A stretch of DNA of 64,000 nt, taken from assembly GCA_963693085.1 (NCBI GenBank), contig OY856412.1:347506457-347570456 (forward strand), in the 5' to 3' direction. This document shows, in pieces, positions 46,511 to 56,774 of the stretch (position 1 is the first letter of the stretch; each line of letters begins with the position of its first letter). Source of the DNA: Alisma plantago-aquatica. Taxonomy: Eukaryota; Streptophyta; Magnoliopsida; Alismatales; Alismataceae. The position numbers were made by a program, and so were the translations under genes. Below the pieces are notes generated by a model. It made no database searches and was not told the origin of the DNA. It was given only the letters and a program-made list of their open reading frames with translations.

Positions 46511-48441
46511 TGAGGATGTTGAATAAATCAAAACTTTCATACTTTCTTTCTTTTCTAATGCGTATCAAGAAACATACCATGCAGCCAGATGCACACCCAA
46601 TACATCCTATGTTGGCATCTTCCTCAAGCTTCCTCCCTTGGATATCGAGCTTCTCGGCAAGACACCCTCCCAAGATGAGATCTGGAATGCTCTACAATTG
46701 ATGGCCCCTCTAAAAGCTCTAGGGCCAGATGGAGTTGATGCTTCTTTCCTCCAAGAGCAGTGGGCACTAGTAAAGTCCCAACAAATCAAAATTTATCTCT
46801 AAATCTTTTCAAGGTCATCCCATCGCACCAGAGGTGCCCAACTCTTCAATGGTTCTTATTCCGAAAGTTTCCTCACTGAAAAATGCTCAGAGTTGAGACT
46901 CATCTCTCTCAATAAAATATGTACAAAACTCTTATCCAAGGTGATAGCTTGCATAATCAAACCCTACCTCAAGGACTAGATCTCTCCATTCTAGTATAGT
47001 TTCATGTCAAAATGATGGATTGGTGACAACATCATGCTGGTCCAGGAAATCATACATTCCATGAAATCTAAGCATAGTCACAACCACTGTATGGCTCTGA
47101 AACTCAACTTGGTGAAGGCCTTCTATAGGATGAGTTGTACATTTATCAAACACATACTTCTCTTAACATCAATACCTGATAACATTATCTCTATAAGTAT
47201 GCAGATCATCTCCTCATGTGAGACGTCTATTTTGTGGAATGGAGAACCCGTTGGCTCCTTCAAACCTTCTTGTAAAGTTAAGCAAGGGGATGCTCTTTCC
47301 CCTTACCTCTTTGTGCTATGTATGGAAAGATTGAGCCAACACACTGAATCAGAAATCAGTAATGAGAACTGAAAATTTGTATCCCTCACCCAACAAAAGC
47401 TAGCTTTCTCTCATGTAAGCTTCACTGATGATATCATCCTCTTTTGTGAAGCTTCCCCCAGTAGGAAAAGTCTATTCAATAATGTCTTCGTCTCTTTGGG
47501 TGAGCCTCAGGTCAAATTCTATCCTAAGAGAAATCTTGAATTCTTTTCTCATCTAACACACCCAGGCCGCTTAGAAAACAACATATGTAGGAAGTTGAAT
47601 CTTAAAGAAACCATGGATCTCAGCAGGCACCTAGGTGTCCCAATCATACACAAGAAGAAAGGGAAAGCTCACTACCAACACCTTCTCAAGAAAATGCACA
47701 CTCAGATCGATAGATGGAAGATTTGTTTTCTTTCTCTTACAGGCCACATTACTTTGGCAAAGTCAGTCATACTATCCCAACCTTGTTACATAATGTAAGT
47801 TGCCCAAATATCTTGTTGTGACAAAATTGACAAGTTAGTCCGGAGGTATATATGGAGTGGTTCTGATTTATAAAAAAGGTTGAGCTTGGTCGCCTAGAAG
47901 CATATAACCAAGACCCGCAACCAGGGAGGCCTAGATATCCATAAATCTAGATATTTTAACAAATCTCTACTCATGAAAGCAGTATGTCAATATCTACATA
48001 GCAATCCAACCCCGTGGATTCAATTAATAAAATTCAAGTATGCAACTCACAAGCCTGTAACTCCTCTGGATCACATATCTAGAGAAGCATTGAGGCCCTC
48101 CTTCCCCTTATTCACAATAACTCCAGGAAGGTCATGATATATGGATGGGACACCAATAAGTGGAAGGATGCCTGGGTGGGCGATGGAAGCGTAACCCATA
48201 CCCATTCGACGTGACCCATCTAGAGGATATCCAAGACATGAAGGTAGCATGCATGGTTAAAGAAGAGGGCTCATGGGATTCTGATTTCATTCAACGCTAG
48301 TTCATGATGCCTACCCAGAGAGAAATCCTCTTGATGCCCTGGTGCGCTCCTGCTAGAGGCTTGGAACAAGTGCAATCCACGAGGTCGGGAGGCACATGAG
48401 TGAGATGGATCTTTGCTTTCGATATTTGTATGGTCCCAAAT
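46511..48441 (+). pseudogene. LINE-2 ORF2 reverse transcriptase, 3'-truncated
   Basis: Blocks in order: TPSQDEIWNALQLMAPLKAL then GPDGVDASFLQEQWALVK, ELRLISLNKICTKLLSKVIA, MALKLNLVKAFYRM (47091-47132; the usual catalytic Asp in LKLDM.KAYDR is Asn), VKQGDALSPYLFVLCMERLS and the catalytic FTDDIILFCEA near 47425-47455 (FADD in relatives). LSRHLGVPIIHKKKGKAHYQ and LTGHITLAKSVILSQPCYIM belong to the connection region. The frame then decays to the Tat-2 join. Confidence 0.85.
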
Positions 48442-49660
48442 TGAGTCTATCACTAAAACTAAAACAATTCGCCCGCAAGCGTACGGGGTACTGTTGTAGT
48501 ATAGATCAAGGGCAAGATGCGGGGTCGAACCACGGAGATAGAGGGGGCTCTAGAGTTAGAAGGTGTGAGCTATGTTCCTATTGCGAAGAGTAAGGTTTTT
48601 AGGGTTTAAAGGTTGATTGGTTGTTAATTACGCTAAGAGAGCAAGTATGAAAAGCAATATGAAACTAGGTTATCAAAAGGCTAAATTAGCAATCTAAGTT
48701 AACAAGCTATCTAAACAAGAGCAAGAACAAACTATACTAGACTAAGAAAGCAACTAGCAATTGAGAGCCTAAGTTAACCACTAAGCAATATCAAAGACCT
48801 AAATTAACACTTAGCTAACAAAACTAGGTAATTAAATAAGTTAACTAAAGCGGGCGAACTACACTAGCATTAACAAGCAAATAGAGCAATTGAGGTTTTA
48901 AATAATGAGATGAAGGAGGTGGGCCGTTTGGGAATGTGACCTTGACCTTAGTTGGGGGATGTCACCACAATAAGCAATTAACATATTTCATTCTAGATTA
49001 CCAAACCAAACAACAAGGTGGGTGCTATGAGAATGTACCCTATGCTACTAGTTGGAGAACTAGGGCTAGGTGTAATTCTCATAGGACTTACCAAGTCTAG
49101 GTCTCTAGGATAAGTGGTATTAGTCAATTGAGGACCAAGGGTGAGGATGGGAGTAGAGATGAGGATATTTGACCTCATGCCACTAGCCACCTCAGCCTTT
49201 AGGAAATCCTAGGCAATTACATTAATCACACTTATACTAGTCACTTAGAACTCACATTTGCATGTAGGAAGAAGGTGATTATGTAGGAAGATAGGGGCTA
49301 GCTAGGGATCTGAATTAGGAAGCTAGGAGCCAATCCTATGATAGCTACATAGAAACCAACACCCTAGAGGCAAATGTCTTCAAGCACCACAAGGCAAGCA
49401 ATTAATGTAATTAAACAACAATCACATGCACAAGTAATGGGAAATGAGATACAAGCAAAGGCAATCATCATAGAAGTGAAATATGTTCATTACAAATTAT
49501 ATTCCCCCAACATGGTATCAAAGTCACATTTTTGCCCCAAACAGCCCACCCAAGGGGGATTAGCTATACATGATCAAAACATAAACAAAGGAGAAGGGAA
49601 AGAGAGTGGGAAACGCCATGGATGCTTGATGAAGCTTGACTTCTTCACCTCCTTGCTGCC

Positions 49661-49676
49661 AGCCACTACTACAGAA
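49661..49676 (+). repeat. AGC target duplication and 5' terminal inverted repeat
   Basis: AGC followed by CACTACTACAGAA, a 13-bp inverted repeat that matches the right end. The next bases (at/gt) already differ between ends. Confidence 0.92.
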
Positions 49677-49689
49677 ATAGCATTCAGTG

Positions 49690-50046
49690 TCGCTTTTCTG
49701 GGCGTCGGTTATTAAGGAAAACCGACGCCTAACATATAAGGCGTCGGTTGTTTAATAGAACCGACATCTATATTCGAAGACCAGCCAGACACGGGTACCG
49801 CTTTGTATTAAGCGTCGGTTTTTTTATAAACAACCGACGCTTAAAGTCGCCCGCGAAATCCATTTTTCGATAATAAAAAAATAGTGTCATTTTCAGCGTC
49901 AGTTATCTCTCTCTAACCGACGCTGAAGGTGGTTCCCGCCAAAAATTTCCATGAAAATATCGTCCAATTGGACGTCGGTTGTTTCAACCAACTGACGCTA
50001 AAGATGTTTAGGCGTCGATTGTGGTAAACAACCGACGCTATTTGGG
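49690..50046 (+). promoter_or_regulatory. 5' subterminal motif array of CACTA
   Basis: Copies of gcgtcggtt and aaccgacgc face each other around short AT-rich loops (gcgtcggttattaaggaaaaccgacgc at its clearest spans 49696-49722; further pairs near 49741, 49811, 49897, 49971 and 50011). Arrays like this bind the TNPA-type transposition protein in En/Spm. A few units have drifted. Confidence 0.85.
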
Positions 50047-50051
50047 AACTT

Positions 50052-50388
50052 ATAACCCCCGCGATCGCCCGACTTTTCCCCTTTCTTCTGTTTCATTGCT
50101 ACCCTATTGCGGCAATTTTCCCTGTTGCGGCGACTTTCCGGTGCTTCTCTGCTGCTTCTGCTCTCCGGCGCTTCTCTCCGGCGCCCCATCTCCGGCGTCC
50201 TTCTTCTCCGGCGCCCTTCTTCTCCGCCGCCCCTGCTACTGCTGCTGTCCGCTCGTCGCCGCCGGTCGTTGCCCACCGCCCCTGCTCTCCTCTAGTCGTC
50301 GCCGCCAGTAGAAGCAGCTACGGTGCTGTCGTCGTCACCTCCGCCCCCGCCGGTAGAAGCAGCTTTACGCGTGCTGTCCTCGTGCAAG
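50052..50388 (+). other. GC-rich leader exon of the CACTA gene (predicted)
   Basis: GC content rises sharply, with repeated ctccggcgcc(c)/cgccgcc words. It ends at a donor-like gcaag|gtaacc at 50388/50389. No conserved protein is read from any frame. By position, between the subterminal array and the coding exons, it is likely the untranslated first exon; the intron would run to 52404. Confidence 0.5.
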
Positions 50389-50454
50389 GTAACCCACAAA
50401 CCTTCACCACCTTTTTTGTCCTCTGCCTTGCTTTTCTCTGCCGCCGCCAACCTA

Positions 50455-50590
50455 GAACTCACGGAGGCAGCGCCTAAGTAGGTGCCAGGGCACGCCTAGG
50501 GTCCCAAGCCCAGGTGCCCTGCCTAGATAGGCCTCTGGGCAGATGCTTGGGCGGCGCCAGGGCACGTCTAGGCTGCACGTCTAGTGGATT
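50455..50590. repeat. GC-rich internal repeat in the first intron
   Basis: Words such as gccagggcacgcctaggg, gcccaggtgccctgcctag and gccagggcacgtctaggc recur in both orientations over about 120 bp. No known element edge was recognised. Confidence 0.45.
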
Positions 50591-51053
50591 TTTTGCTAAA
50601 AGTTATTTACTGATTGTGTTTATTTAATAATGTACTGATACATATGTGATATACCAATCTGATAGTCCATGATAGAACAAAACATAATGATGTTGACTGC
50701 AACTTTGTGTGTCATGCTATTCTTAATTAAGTGTATATTTACTTCATAATTGAATGTTTAAGTAAGTTATAGATATCATGATGATGAACTGTAATGCACA
50801 CATGTGACATGTTTGGAATGTAAATGATGAACTGTAATGCACACATGTTTAACTTATTTTATTGTTGAGTATATTGAGAATCCTAATCACCCTTCTTGCT
50901 TAATGATGAACTGTAATGCACACATGTGAATGCTTAGAATTTAAATGATGAACTTTTCCCTAAATTGCCAATCATGCTTTTAAAGACATCAATAATCACC
51001 CTAATTTGAAGAACTAGGATTTTAGGTATAAGAATGACAACACATTATTTGTT

Positions 51054-52318
51054 GGCCTAGAAACTCGTCCAAGATTTACTCATTAGGAGTAAATCTTGGA
51101 TAGTCCCCGGTTTGGGACTGTTCTTGAACACCTAATCTCACTTAGGATGTAAGTGTATAATGTGTATTGAGTTTTCGAGAAAATTTTTGTAGCATTTCCC
51201 CGTTTGTTCTCTAAGTACATATGTACTTAGAGAACAGCGGGGAAATGCTGCCGAAATTTTCTTGAAAACCCAATACACAATAAACACTTACTAGTGAGAT
51301 TAGGTGTTCAAGGATGGGATAGGTGGTACACATTTATTATATATAAGAATGACATCACATGTGTTTGTTGGCCTAGAATGTGAACAATCATTGTTTTTTA
51401 TATTACTTGTACATTGATATAAATTAGAATGAACAATCACTAAATTATATACTGTTTGTATGGAGTCCGGCTTCATTGTAGATATCTGTTATTGTGTTTG
51501 TTGGCCTAGAAACCCATCCAAGATTTACTCATTAGGAGTAAATCTTGGATAGTCCCCAGTTTGGGACTGTTCTTGAACACCTAATCTCACTTAGGATGTA
51601 AGTGTATAATGTGTATTGAGTTTTCGAGAAAATTTTGGTAGCATTTCCCCGTTTGTTCTCTAAGTACATATGTACTTAGAGAACAGCGGGGAAATGCTGC
51701 CGAAATTTTCTTGAAAACCCAATACACATTATACACTTACTAGTGAGATTAGGTGTTCAAGGATGGGATAGGTGGTACACATTTATTATATATAAGAATG
51801 ACATCACATGTGTTTGTTGGCCTAGAATGTGAACAATCATTGTTTTTTATATTACTTGTACATTGATATAAATTAGAATGAACAATCACTAAATTATATA
51901 CTGTTTGTATGGAGTCCGGCTTCATTGTAGATATCTATTATTGTGTTTGTTGGCCTAGAAACCCGTCCAAGATTTACTCATTAGGAGTAAATCTTGGATA
52001 GTCCCCGGTTTGGGACTGTTCTTGAACACCTAATCTCACTTAGGATGTAAGTGTATAATGTGTATTGAGTTTTGGAGAAAATTTTGGTAGCATTTCCCCG
52101 TTTGTTCTCTAAGTACATATGTACTTAGAGAACAGCAGGGAAATGCTGCCGAAATTTTCTTGAAAACCCAATACACATTATACACTTACTAGTGAGATTA
52201 GGTGTTCAAGGATGGGATAGGTGGTACACATTTATTATATATAAGAATGACATCACATGTGTTTGTTGGCCTAGAATGTGAACAATCATTGTTTTTTATA
52301 TTACTTGTACATTGAAGG
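51054..52318. repeat. 449-bp tandem repeat, 2.8 copies, each a large hairpin
   Basis: Units start with ggcctagaaac at 51054, 51503 and 51952, an exact 449-bp period; the third stops near 52318. The copies differ at only a few bases. Each unit holds a short stem (ccaagatttactc ... gagtaaatcttgg) and a long inverted repeat with arms of about 95 bp centred on acat|atgt (51220/51221, 51669/51670 and 52118/52119). They lie in the predicted first intron of the CACTA gene. Confidence 0.92.
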
Positions 52319-52404
52319 ATTGTTAATTGATAAAAGATCACAATTTTAGAGACATGTATGTTTATACAAATGCTAAATGTTTTCCTTTTTAATGAAATTT
52401 TCAG

Positions 52405-55400
52405 ATGGCTCACCATGATGAGAATGATGTCCATGATGAGCATGAAGTCCATGATGAGCATGCTGTCCATGACGAGCATGGCGAGGATACCAACGTAAGT
52501 TCTAAAAACATATCCCGTATTTCTATAAAATTCATTATCTTCTAGTTATGTCATATATCCTGTATTTCTATATTGGCTTAATTCAGTGTGTTTATTTTTG
52601 TCAAATTTTAGGTTGATGATGCACAGCTACCCATTGAAGCAATTGAGCAACTTGATGCGCAGCAACAAAAACTTAACAAGAAAAGGGGTATCACTCTGTT
52701 GAAAAAGTTACTTGCGCTGAGTGGCAGTGGATCCAAATTGGTTGTGGAGTTTGATAATGGAGGGAATGCAATTGGAGTGAACCGCAATAATTTTATAAAC
52801 TATCTTGGGGTTGTCACTCGAAGCCATTGTGGTGTTAAGTATGATAATTGGCATAAAGTTCCTCAGGCGAAGAAAGACTTGATATGGAAAGATTTATGTG
52901 TGAGTTATTATTATTTGCAATTCTATTTTGTAGATTACAAATTCTATTATTTGCAATTATATTTTTGGTACTAGTTAATAACATTTCTATTTTACAGAAT
53001 CTGTTTGCATTGGATGAGATGTTGCATCGTAAAAGTGTGATGCAACGCGCTGGAAAGATGCTTAGGAATTACAGGACAAATCTGAACAGAGAATACATAA
53101 GACAGGGTGATAAGAAGAAGAAGAAGTCAGCCCTTGAACAATGGAACTTCTTGGACAAAGAAGATTGGGACAATTTTGTTGCTTCAAGAAAATCTGAAGA
53201 ATTCAAGGTATTAGGCGTCACTCCCATTTTAATTAATATACATTGTATTCACCTATTCAAGATTAACATTTAGTGCTACTAACCTAATTATAAATGTGCA
53301 TACTAACTAGGCCCTCAGTGACGCACAAAAAGCAAGGCGTGCACTGAATGTACATGACCATACTATGGGTCCAAAAGGCTATGCAAGCGTTCGCCAAAGA
53401 CTACAGGCGGAGTCTGCGGCTACTCAGGAGTCTGCGACTACTCAGGAGTTTGCGGCCACACCCTTCCCTCGCCATGATATCTGGATAGCTGGGAGGAAAA
53501 ACAAGAAGGGTGAAATAAAGAAGCCCGAAACTGCTGAGGCGGATGCAAAATGGTAAAATACAACTCTTAGAGCAATCATTTGAATATTGATTATTTGTGG
53601 TGTTAACTTACCAATTTTTGTTTATGGTGATTAGCGGGAGCTGCACGAGCAGAGGAAACAAGGCACGTTCATCCCTCAGGGCACAAGGGATGAATTGACA
53701 GTTGCTCTGGGTAACCCAGAGCATCCTGGACGTGTTAGAGGTGCCGGCGCTGGTGTGGGCATCAAAGCATTCTTTGGGCCATCCCAGCGCAAACCCAGAG
53801 CGGGACTTTCTCAAGAAGAGGTAACATATTCTATTTTTATAATGTTACTGCAAAAGGAAATTCATTAATAAAAAGCTAATATTTGTTTTATCCATGTATA
53901 GGAGAATAAGAGAGTCGAGGATATAGTTGCTAAGAAGCTCAACGATGTGGTTGCTGAGAAGGTCAAGGAAGAATTGCTGCGGTGGCAGGCATCTCAGGCT
54001 TCCAATCAGCCTATGCCGACCCACTCTTCTCCTGGTGCACAGACTGCAAGTAATCCTGGAGACCCATCGCCTAACACGTCTGCTGTAAGTATTGTTTATG
54101 ACATTGTAGCTAGTCTTTTCAAGATGATATGTTTTCAAGATGATATGTATATATGTATAACATTCTTTACGTAAATTTGTAGGCATTGAAGCCATGCCGC
54201 TTAAGAATGGAAAACTATGTTGTTGCAGAGGCGCAAGCTTACCAGTCCCTTCCTGGGGCAACGTTTCATGGGACTCCAATGCCGCAGGGCTACATTCGTG
54301 TGAGCCTGATACATGTATTACCTGATTGGAGGGAAGTTGAGTTGCCATATGCCCACCCAGATATTGATACACTTGGTGAGGCAGAAAGCGGGGTCATATT
54401 GTGGCCCAAAGCAGATGTCCTCTACACGACTGAAATTGTAAGATAAATTTACATTGATTTAGACTGTTAATGTGTATATATGATGTCAACTGATCTGAAA
54501 TTATATATACAGGTTAAAAAGAAGACACCAGGAGCACCTAGGCCTCCACCTCCAATTCCCGCATTACCAACTTGGGTTCCAACTGACCTACAATACCCGT
54601 TAGGTCCTGCTTGTAGGGGAATGGCATGTTGGCTACGGGCACATAATATACTTTGCCCTATAATTGTTTCTTTAGATGCAGATTATGCAGGTCAATCATA
54701 CGACAGCTCTTTATTTATACAAGATATTATTGAGCTGTTTATGTATGATTGGTTGAATACATCAATGATAGAGACATGGATAAGGTGAGATCTTGTTTAT
54801 ACATCCATATACCTTGTGTAAGATCCGGTGATCTAGTTTCTTATATATTAATGCATACGTCTATATGTTTTGCAGCTACTTAATCGAAGATCATTGCAAA
54901 CAATTTGCATTTGATCATGTGGGATTTTTGATTCCATCATTGATTAGTATGGTAGCTAAAGACCCTGATAGTGTTCAACAATACTGTATAGATGCTTTTA
55001 CAATTTTTGGTCATCAAATGAAGACGATAATAATAGCTCCATTCAATGTCAAGTAAGTTTGCTTTATTTATAATTTGGACTTAAGAAAATTCCATTATTA
55101 TTTTGCATTTTGAGTTATTAATTGTTAACTTTTTACCTCTAGTGGTAGACATTGGGAGTTACTAGTTATTGTCCCCGGGACGTTCACTGTTTATTATCTA
55201 GATCCCGCAGGAAGTACATTAAACACTAAAATTGGACACGTAATGAGAATGGCATTATTCTGGTGAGAAATATTTCATTTTTTATATCCGTTAACATCTT
55301 TTATTACATTACTATTTACTTATGCAACTTAGTGTGTTATATTAACATGTAGGGGTTTAGATGCATTCAAAAATGCTGGAGGAAAGGTCCCAAGGAAAAA

Positions 55401-55781
55401 GAACCAGCCATTGTCTTGGGAGAACGTAAAAGTAAGTTCCCGACTCCCTGACTCCAATGTATATATTATTGATGTGAATTGTGCTTAGTTGTATTATTTT
55501 GTATGTTTCAATTTATAGTGCGCTACACAAGACAATGGCTGGGCATGCGCATACTATGTGATGCGATTTATGGAGATGATTATCAAACATGCCACATTGG
55601 ACATCGATACCATACATGAGGTATTATATATAGTCTCATTAGTTAGTATGAAATATATCAATCTTATTTTTATATTATTACTTATATATATACATCATTC
55701 TCTTTGCAGGTGTTTAAAACTGACCACACTATAGGCAAACGCTTAAAAATGTACATGCTCCATATACGAGGGAAGCATTAA
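52405..55781 (+). CDS. CACTA gene: plant-transposase-like plus Ulp1 (C48) protease, 13 coding exons
   Basis: Coding exons by splice sites and frame: 52405-52494, 52612-52899, 52998-53207, 53311-53552, 53635-53820, 53902-54084, 54183-54437, 54513-54784, 54876-55052, 55143-55262, 55353-55431, 55519-55620, 55710-55781; about 758 residues. The start ATG follows an acceptor and opens a His/Asp-rich stretch with VHDEH three times. Exons 2-5 resemble the plant transposase Ptta/En/Spm (Transposase_24) domain (VEFDNGGNAIGVNRNNF; VALGNPEHPGRVRGAGAG). Exon 7 resembles DUF8039. Exons 9-12 form a Ulp1 peptidase: His in GRHWELLVI (codon 55150), Asp in YYLDPAGS (55201), Gln and Cys in TQDNGWACAYYVM (55528, 55546). 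Such peptidases cleave SUMO-like proteins; here the role is unknown. The exon 4/5 join is not in frame with canonical sites, and the C-terminus is shifted near 55745. Confidence 0.8.
54876..55620 (+). other. Ulp1/C48 peptidase domain within the CACTA gene
   Basis: The region from SYLIEDHCKQFAFDH to MRFMEMIIKHATLD shows the fold's usual order: helix before the catalytic His (GRHWELLVIVPG), strand and Asp (YYLDPAGS), then Gln-x5-Cys (QDNGWAC). The residue before the Cys is Ala where SUMO proteases mostly have Asp. All residues needed for catalysis are present. Confidence 0.75.
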
Positions 55782-56124
55782 ATGAAGTAAGAGAAGAATG
55801 GGCAATAGCTGTACAAACAGTGGCAACTGTAAGATATAATTGGGATGTTGATAGTGATGATGAATGATACTTTGTAAATGAATGTTTCTGAATGTTAAAA
55901 CATGTATTTGAATGATTCTATATGTGTGAACGTGACAATTGAATTGATGTCTGAATGTATCTACTTGTGTGAATCTTTTTATGTTAATTTTGTAGGTTTG
56001 TGGCCTGTTTGTAGGCTGATATCAATGGATGTCGTAAACCTGCAGTTCAAAAAACTGAACTGCAGGTTCTCATCCTGCTGACCAGCCACAGCAGGCCTGC
56101 AAACAGATTTATAAAAAAAAAAAT
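55782..56124 (+). other. 3' end of the CACTA gene
   Basis: In another frame 55757-55867 still reads REALNEVREEWAIAVQTVAT and RYNWDVDSDDE before a TGA, the natural C-terminus, so one base was gained or lost near the A-run at 55743-55749. After it comes an untranslated stretch with aaacctgcagttc...gaactgcaggtt (about 56036-56069), a short inverted repeat that could act near the transcript end. Confidence 0.6.
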
Positions 56125-56470
56125 AGGCGTCGGTTATTTACCGATAACCGTCAGCACAGACTTACAGTGTCGGTTTTTTGTTGAACACCGACGCCAAAAG
56201 TGTTCGCGCTACAGGAAATGGGAGTCATCTAGGACACTTTTCTGCGTCGGTTGTTTAGTATATAACCGACGCAGAAAGCGTCCTAGATGACGCTGTTCTC
56301 TGTGGCGCGAACCCTTTTGGCGTCGGTGTTTTATAATAAACCGACGCCTTTATGTAAAATAGGCGTCGGTTTTTTAACCGACGCTGAAGTGTCCAACCTT
56401 TTAGCGGCGCCCACATAGGCGTCGTTCAGAAACCGACGCCAAAGGGGGTTAAACAACCGACACTAAAAGG
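56125..56470 (-). promoter_or_regulatory. 3' subterminal motif array of CACTA
   Basis: Facing gcgtcggtt/aaccgacgc copies occur near 56127, 56168, 56244, 56319, 56364, 56412 and 56450. Two of the stretches also share ctaggac/gtcctag words that pair with each other (56228-56290). Same motif as the left end, as needed for transposition-protein binding. Confidence 0.85.
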
Positions 56471-56473
56471 CAC

Positions 56474-56489
56474 TTCTGTAGTAGTGAGC
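56474..56489 (-). repeat. 3' terminal inverted repeat and AGC duplication
   Basis: TTCTGTAGTAGTG followed by AGC. Exact inverse of the left 13 bp and exact copy of the target bases. Confidence 0.92.
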
Positions 56490-56708
56490 CATGATCCTCC
56501 TCCTCTAATGGTGCCCAAGAGCATGGAAATGGTGGAATGGATGGATAGAAACCTAGAGAAATTAGGTTTCTATGGTGGAAATGAGTGGAAAGTGGGTGGA
56601 AATGGGATTAAATGCAAGGAAGTAGGTGGATGGGAGTGATGGAGGCAAGGGAGCAGCTAGGTTGCGTCCAGGGGGTGCTCTCTCTCGAGCCCTAGAAGCA
56701 TCTAGTGC

Positions 56709-56715
56709 TTATATA
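56709..56715 (-). promoter_or_regulatory. TATA box of Tat-2 LTR
   Basis: Minus strand reads GCTCCTATATAAGC. It lies about 60 bp downstream, on minus, of the palindromic array, and about 220 bp from the CACTA insertion. Confidence 0.6.
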
Positions 56716-56774
56716 GGAGCTAGGGTTAAGTAGGGGTAAAATAGGAAAAATAGTGGAAAGTTGTATAGGGTAGG

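Larger units (their letters stand above)
43750..48441 (+). mobile_element. LINE-2: L1-type LINE, plus strand, 3'-truncated
   Basis: ORF1 (DUF4283, zinc knuckle) and ORF2 (endonuclease, RT) follow each other on plus. The sequence differs from LINE-1, so it is another family. It stops at the edge of the Tat-2 LTR near 48442, before any zf-RVT block or A-tail. The 5' limit is approximate. Both ORFs have stops and shifts. Confidence 0.8.
49664..56486 (+). mobile_element. Complete CACTA (En/Spm) transposon, 6,823 bp
   Basis: The ends are CACTACTACAGAA and its reverse complement, and the flanks carry a 3-bp AGC duplication (49661-49663 and 56487-56489), the exact signature of CACTA elements. Subterminal regions are packed with gcgtcggtt/aaccgacgc motifs. 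Inside are a GC-rich leader exon, a long first intron with tandem hairpin repeats and a spliced gene (52405-55781) coding for a plant-transposase-like plus Ulp1 protein. I could not find the TNP2-type DDE transposase, so the copy probably depends on another element to move. Confidence 0.92.

Noticed and set aside
49998..50311. Arg- and Ser-rich open frames on both strands in the CACTA leader
   Set aside because: High GC keeps several frames open; none has a domain. The region is better read as a non-coding first exon.
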